A stretch of 64,000 nt of DNA from Phycisphaeraceae bacterium (GTDB lineage: Bacteria > Planctomycetota > Phycisphaerae > Phycisphaerales > Phycisphaeraceae), in NCBI GenBank assembly GCA_029260655.1, contig JAJDCU010000001.1:1-64000 (forward strand), written 5' to 3'. The notes below the pieces were generated by a model. That model was given only the letters and a program-made list of their open reading frames with translations, did no database searches and was not told the DNA's origin. This document shows, one piece after another, positions 60,601 to 64,000 of this stretch. A program made the position numbers and the translations under genes. Numbering within the stretch: position 1 is the stretch's first letter; each line of letters opens with the position of its first letter.

Positions 60601-61169
60601 CGATCGACACCTATGACACGTTCAATTCCGAATCCGAGGAGCGGGGCCTGCTGCTGGGCGATTCGGCGCTGGTCCAGCTCAAGAGCCGGCTGTTTTCTGG
60701 GATCATCTCACGCAGCAGCGACTTGACCGGCAGCTTCACGTCCCTGGCCGAGGTCGGGATCACCGTCGGCTCTGGCGCGGTGCTCAAGCTCGATGCCGCC
60801 AAGTTCCAGGCCGCCCTGAATCAGGATCGCGACTCGGTCACCAACCTCTTCACCTTCAAAGAGACCGGGACCGACGCCAACGGCGATACCGTAACCACCG
60901 CCAAGGGGGTCGGGGTCGCGATCGATGAGTTGCTCGAACGCCTCACCGACACCGAGTTTGGCATCATCGAGAGCCGGGTCTCGGCGATCGACCGGCAGCT
61001 CGAACTCAACCAGGACCGGATCGACCAACTTGATGCCGCCTTGGAGGTCAAACGCGCCCGGCTCGAAGCCCAGTTCATCGCCATGGAACGCGCCTTGGCC
61101 GGCCTGCAGCAGCAGAGCTCGGCACTGGCCAGCTTCCAGCCGGTTAGCTTCTCCAATGCGAGCAACTAA
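57657..61169 (+). CDS. fliD: Flagellar filament capping protein FliD, greatly enlarged
   Basis: 1170 residues (enteric FliD ~470). The N-terminus ISGIDFASLIEQLIALEERP and the coiled coil QQRNAVLTAQQTAFQDVNAK are FliD_N. The C-terminus (~910-1160; VTIAQDDGAVTSAAQAFVDG, ERGLLLGDSALVQLKSRLFS, LAEVGITVGSGAVLKLDAAK, final coiled coil) is FliD_C. Between ~145 and ~908 are about seven copies of the flagellin-hook IN motif, with cores such as VDDAIKAINSATNVSVLATA, VVDVITGINAASTAAGAGIT and VTDLINAIQTASGGSVTAAI, each followed by GLTLTDTTG-like strands. FliD caps the growing filament and aids flagellin folding; the repeats should form an enlarged outer layer. Directly upstream of fliS. Confidence 0.95.
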   Translation: MGTITTGTGLISGIDFASLIEQLIALEERPKQLVQQRNAVLTAQQTAFQDVNAKLLGLKFNVDSLTGSTTFNATTGTTSNENVLTVDSGAGAVPGNYSFTVDRLVSSQQVLTKGFKDTDSTAVGTGTLTFEKGDARLDSKTLLSDLNGGAGVSRGLIRVTDRSGAVGLIDLSRAVSVDDAIKAINSATNVSVLATATGDGLTLTDNTGLGAGSLTISNAGATSTATSLGIVGISATGIITGTQINSVGTDTSLAAINDGQGIDIRDDISEEFSIFGGDNTEYTINLLNETTLGEVIDTINAATGGVIVASVAADGVSLTLTDTGSGGGNFRVANGTTSSTAAADLGLSGDDIDGDKQINGDRIVAAINSKLLSKLNGGGGLGATVAFVSQLTIGTPKADMLNGVGVTTAGLSELVIFDRAGNPGYTIDLDPSNTAGDLIGLVDAGTGGNVTMTISGNSFVLTDNTGGGGNLRVFDNPGSGSTIVADLGLTINAAVSSVTGIDTNPVPTATTQSGAGQVSIRDRAGLTFAADLTTAKSVVDVITGINAASTAAGAGITASLNLAGNGITLTDATGGIGDILISDTTGATATNLNIAGTFTTDEVESGNLQYQYIAEGTPLDSIGFVPGKILITDSTGASATVDFQQGEKTIAEILNDINLGTSLAINARINDNGDGIIIEDTNVGVQAVALKVEEVGSGTAASLGILGEATNPGDDLSGSFEKTVSFTSDTMTGATLLSALKAGNGIEIDDTNPDFKVTTQDGNTFDVDLTVGDTTVTDLINAIQTASGGSVTAAINTEGTGLTLTDTTTGSAAFSFEALNGSSALSDLNFKDKNGTGTANSGILVQVTTLSDLVDLINDSDVGVGAAVINDGSAGAPFRLILSADDTGSAGSFVFDDGGANFKASTFSDAQDAVVFFGPSDPAQAQIITSTSNTLAGVIPGATIELLSTSDQPVQVTIAQDDGAVTSAAQAFVDGFNNVMSTIDTYDTFNSESEERGLLLGDSALVQLKSRLFSGIISRSSDLTGSFTSLAEVGITVGSGAVLKLDAAKFQAALNQDRDSVTNLFTFKETGTDANGDTVTTAKGVGVAIDELLERLTDTEFGIIESRVSAIDRQLELNQDRIDQLDAALEVKRARLEAQFIAMERALAGLQQQSSALASFQPVSFSNASN

Positions 61170-61241
61170 AGCACCGGGTAGGGCTTCAATGCCCCGGGGA
61201 GCGTCCGCCTGAGCTTATCGGTCCCGCCACAAGTACTTAGC

Positions 61242-61270
61242 TAACGCACACCCCCAGCCCTTGCCGATAT
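61242..61270 (+). promoter_or_regulatory. Candidate FliA (sigma-28) promoter for fliS
   Basis: TAACGCAC, 13 bases, GCCGATAT, about 50 bases before the fliS ATG. Same spacing as the fliD candidate at 57562. Confidence 0.4.
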
Positions 61271-61320
61271 CAGCATCACCGGCGGCCCGTTGTTCACGCC
61301 GGTGAAGGAATAGCCACGCG

Positions 61321-61770
61321 ATGAGTCAGAAGCCGGTCAATCCGTACCTCAAGACCAAGATCATGACCGCCAGCCCCGAGCAGCTGCGGCTGATGCTCTA
61401 CGACGGCGCGCTGAAGTTCTGCCGTCAGGCCAGGGCCGCCCTCGAAAAGAAGAACTTCGAGGAAAGCTACGCCAACCTCATGCGGGCCCAGAAGATCGTC
61501 CTGGAGCTGTCCACCAGCCTCAACCACGACGCCGACCCCCAACTCTGCCAACGCCTCAGCGCCCTGTATACCTATGTCTACCGCCTCCTGGTCGACGCCA
61601 ACATGAAGCGCGAGACAGCCATCGTCGACGAGGCCATTAAGCTGGTTGAATACGAACGTGAGACCTGGCAGATGCTCATGCAAAAGCTCGCCGGCGAAGG
61701 CAAGCCCACCGACACCTCCATCACCACCGCCCAGCAGACCGCCATCAGCAGCCTGTCCCAGAGCGCGTGA
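61321..61770 (+). CDS. fliS: Flagellin export chaperone FliS
   Basis: 149 residues, all-helical. Family motifs: NPYLKTKIMTASPEQLRLML, YDGALKFCRQARAALEKKNF, AQKIVLELSTSLNHDADPQL and YTYVYRLLVDANMKRETAIV. FliS binds the flagellin C-terminus to prevent early polymerisation. AAGGAA lies ~10 bases upstream. Follows fliD, the usual order, and may also be read from its own candidate FliA promoter. Confidence 0.93.
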   Translation: MSQKPVNPYLKTKIMTASPEQLRLMLYDGALKFCRQARAALEKKNFEESYANLMRAQKIVLELSTSLNHDADPQLCQRLSALYTYVYRLLVDANMKRETAIVDEAIKLVEYERETWQMLMQKLAGEGKPTDTSITTAQQTAISSLSQSA

Positions 61771-61811
61771 TACCGATGGCGACCGCAAGCCATCCTGATT
61801 CGACTCTATCG

Positions 61812-61838
61812 CCCCGGCTTTGCCCGGGGTTGTTTTTT
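61812..61838 (+). terminator. Rho-independent terminator after fliS
   Basis: CCCCGG-CTTTGC-CCGGGG followed by TTGTTTTTT, ~40 bases after the fliS stop. Confidence 0.9.
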
Positions 61839-61968
61839 AGGCTCTTCATGGGCGATCCCACCTTATAACAGCCCGTACAAGCCATCCACGGGCCGAGAAT
61901 GGCTTAATCCACTCGTTTTAAGTGCCGATAGCGCCAAGGTATCCCTGTCCCCTATCAGGAGCCTGCCC

Positions 61969-62883
61969 ATGCGAACAATCGTGCTATCCCTGCTTGCCGT
62001 GATGCTGTCCGCTGTCAGTGCCGTTGCTTCGGGTGACGGGGCTGTTGTCGCCCGGACGATCGAGACCTACGAGCAGATCGATCGCATCCGGTCCGAGATG
62101 CGCAAGGCGGTCGGCGGGTTGGCCGACGAGAAGCGGGCCTATGAGCTGGCTATCAATGAGCTCAGCGGTGAGCCCAAGACTCAGCAGCAGCTGGACGAGT
62201 TGTCCGGCTCCATCAGCCAGCAGTCCGAATCCCTCAAGCGTATCCAGGCCAGTAACGGGTCCAAGAAGTCGCTGGCCTACTGTCAACGGCGTATCCGTGA
62301 CCTGACGCTGATCCTCGAGGCCAGTCAACTCAAGACCGACACCGAGCGTGACGCCCATCGTCAGAAGCTTCAGCCCAAGATCGATCAATTGGCCACGAAG
62401 ATCCAGTCGATCCAGGGCCCCTACAAGGAACGTATCGGTGAGATTCAGGCCCCGGCCGACGCGGGGAACGACGCCCTGGCCGCTGTCATCCGCCCCTACT
62501 TCAAGGCCCCCGAATCGACGTACCCCGGATCGACCATCGAGCATTTCAATGCCACCGTCCACATGGCCTTCGGTGCAAGTAACTGGCACGACAGCGCCGG
62601 CAACCAGGTCGCTTGGGCTCACATCCGTATCCGCTCACTCGACGAGGTCCAGGACTTCCACCGCGAGAAACTCCTGGACGGCAAGTACCCGATCCAGTCG
62701 CTCAGCGACGGCAGCATCTGGGTCTGGGCCGGCCACTTCCTGATCACCTTCGTCGTTGATGACGATGCACTCAAGGGCGAGGAACACATCCAGGAAGTGA
62801 TCCATCAATTCGTCGACCTGCAAGGCCTCGCCGCGATCGAGGCGGAGTCCGAGCAGGTGGCGACGGGTGAACTCGCCGAGTAG
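61969..62883 (+). CDS. Secreted coiled-coil hypothetical protein
   Basis: 304 residues; signal peptide (TIVLSLLAVMLSAVSAVA-S). A long, charged coiled coil follows (~30-165; KRAYELAINELSGEPKTQQQ, KSLAYCQRRIRDLTLILEA), then a compact C-terminal domain (~170-290) rich in aromatic residues: WHDSAGNQVAWAHIRIRSLD, SLSDGSIWVWAGHFLITFVV. No family recognised. GGAG before the ATG. It lies between fliS (terminator between) and convergent trpS, so a flagellar link is not implied. Confidence 0.75.
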   Translation: MRTIVLSLLAVMLSAVSAVASGDGAVVARTIETYEQIDRIRSEMRKAVGGLADEKRAYELAINELSGEPKTQQQLDELSGSISQQSESLKRIQASNGSKKSLAYCQRRIRDLTLILEASQLKTDTERDAHRQKLQPKIDQLATKIQSIQGPYKERIGEIQAPADAGNDALAAVIRPYFKAPESTYPGSTIEHFNATVHMAFGASNWHDSAGNQVAWAHIRIRSLDEVQDFHREKLLDGKYPIQSLSDGSIWVWAGHFLITFVVDDDALKGEEHIQEVIHQFVDLQGLAAIEAESEQVATGELAE

Positions 62884-62937
62884 ATCGGTATACCAGACAC
62901 ATCGAATAATGCTGTTAAGGTGGAGGCGATTGGGGGT

Positions 62938-63915
62938 TTACAATCCCACCGCCAGCCTTGCCCTTTGCGTCACCTCTGCGACCTTCGCCTGTGCCGCGGC
63001 GGCGCCGTCTTTGAGCACCTTGTCCACATAGCCGGGGTCGTTCATCAACTCTGTCCGGCGCTTCCGTGCGTCGGCGAAGTGGTCGAGGATCAGTTCGTAT
63101 AGCGCCTGTTTGGCATCGCCGTAGCCCATGCCGGGTTTACGATAACGCTCAGCGAGCTCCGCAGTGCGCGGGTCGTCTCGGCCGGCCAGAGCGCGGAAGA
63201 TCTGAAACACCGTGCAGGCCTCGGGGTCTTTGGGTTCGTCCACCGGGGTCGAGTCGGTCTTGATCTTCATGATCCGTTTGCGCAGCGGCTTCTCATCCAT
63301 GAACGGGTCGATGTCGTTGCCATAGCTTTTTGACATCTTCTGCCCGTCGATCCCCGGGAGGACTTCGGCGTCGCCGCGGAGCTTGTACTCCGGCAGCTTG
63401 AAGACCTCGCCGTAGGCGTTGTTGAACTTCTGCGCGAGGTCGCGGGTGATCTCGCAGTGCTGGACCTGGTCCTTACCGACGGGGACGAGGTCGGGGTCGA
63501 CGCTGAGGATGTCGGCGGCCTGGAGAATCGGGTACGTGTACAACCCGACCGACGCGGGGAGTCCTCGCGCGACCTTGTCCTTGTAGCTGGTGGCCTTGTC
63601 CATCAGGTGCTTGGGGCAGACGCACGACAGCATCCAAGCCAGCTCAGTGACCTGCGGCACGTCCTGCTGGAGGTAGATGTGCGTATTGGGGTGGGTCGCC
63701 GGGTCGAGCCCGAAGGCGAGGTAGTCGGTGACGACCTGACGGGTGTTGCGGCGCAATTCGTCGGCGTCGCGCGTCGAGGTGAGCGCATGATAGGAAGCCA
63801 CGAAGACAAACATCTCGTGGTTGGCCTGCATGTCGACAAACTGGCGGATCGCGCCGGCGTAGTTGCCGATATGCAGTTGCCCGGAGGGTTGGATGCCTGA
63901 CAGAACCCTTTTCAT
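62938..63915 (-). CDS. trpS: Tryptophanyl-tRNA synthetase
   Basis: 325 residues from MKRVLSGIQPSGQLHIGNYA; the track's extra five codons begin at TTG. The HIGH-type motif is in SGQLHIGNYAGAI, the KMSKS in GQKMSKSYGND, with CPKHLMDKATSYKD and PVGKDQVQHCEITRDLA between, and a C-terminal helical domain ending RARLAVGL. It charges tRNA-Trp. Convergent with the coiled-coil gene (54-bp gap, no clear hairpin). Confidence 0.96.
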   Translation of the reverse strand: MKRVLSGIQPSGQLHIGNYAGAIRQFVDMQANHEMFVFVASYHALTSTRDADELRRNTRQVVTDYLAFGLDPATHPNTHIYLQQDVPQVTELAWMLSCVCPKHLMDKATSYKDKVARGLPASVGLYTYPILQAADILSVDPDLVPVGKDQVQHCEITRDLAQKFNNAYGEVFKLPEYKLRGDAEVLPGIDGQKMSKSYGNDIDPFMDEKPLRKRIMKIKTDSTPVDEPKDPEACTVFQIFRALAGRDDPRTAELAERYRKPGMGYGDAKQALYELILDHFADARKRRTELMNDPGYVDKVLKDGAAAAQAKVAEVTQRARLAVGL

Positions 63916-64000
63916 GGTCCGATCTTTCAATAGTTAAATATGGGGGATGGTACAGGAATGTCGGCGCGGGGGGATAGGTTAGGCGCAGGGGCGCCAGCGC

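Overview
The window looks like chromosomal DNA of a Gram-negative, flagellated member of the Planctomycetota, most likely class Phycisphaerae. The evidence is high GC, three secreted proteins that combine dockerin-like GDLNxDGFVGIEDLN repeats with a VPEPG/transmembrane/Arg-rich PEP-CTERM tail, a Minf_1886-family protein, an LptD-type outer-membrane protein, and many secreted proteins with no recognisable family. I see no rRNA, tRNA, CRISPR array, prophage or insertion sequence. The lineage is inferred from protein features only.

Layout. 1-8.5 kb: end of an LptD-like gene, a SurA/PpiD-like chaperone, a small tRNA-binding OB-fold protein and a giant AsmA-like protein; three of these point to outer-membrane assembly. 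8.6-16.2 kb: sialate O-acetylesterase, HD-GYP phosphodiesterase, thymidylate kinase, a methyltransferase, two small membrane proteins and a lone ketoacyl synthase. 16.2-25.1 kb: a fused indolepyruvate:ferredoxin oxidoreductase preceded by a candidate leader peptide, SthA, a Mn-type superoxide dismutase, a divergent sigma factor with a structured leader, and a TPR lipoprotein. 25.2-32.5 kb: NAD synthetase, YihY, YidD, RnpA, a ClC channel and a threonine dehydratase. 32.5-39.4 kb: two tandemly duplicated PEP-CTERM genes, then a four-gene run on the minus strand (queA, tatC, a membrane protein, an alkaline-phosphatase-like protein). 39.5-51 kb: small membrane proteins, a nuclease, a secretin-N-like protein, an AI-2E-family transporter, a Minf_1886 protein, a queuosine-precursor transporter, a GNAT protein, 5-formyl-THF cyclo-ligase, a secreted unknown and an aromatic/aspartate aminotransferase. 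51-64 kb: a large PEP-CTERM GHL10 glycosidase, a WecA/MraY-type transferase, a LuxR-type regulator, a secreted DUF2279-like protein, fliD-fliS, a secreted coiled-coil protein and trpS.

The intergenic DNA is the most distinctive part. A dispersed, two-hairpin REP/BIME-like element occurs twice (about 1.22 kb and 28.67 kb). Degenerate tandem heptamers flank a terminator at 24 kb. Decamer-type repeats form long inverted repeats between convergent genes at 20.2 and 27.0 kb. The fliD and fliS upstream regions share a FliA-like promoter pattern with the same spacing. No clear new defence or biosynthetic system is visible. The best leads are the repeat families, the leader peptide, the leader and architecture of the sigma factor, the seven-repeat FliD and the duplicated PEP-CTERM cassettes.

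Where the longest ORF in the track begins in obvious non-coding sequence, I moved the start inward to the ATG/GTG supported by a Shine-Dalgarno (SD) sequence, a signal peptide or the family N-terminus.
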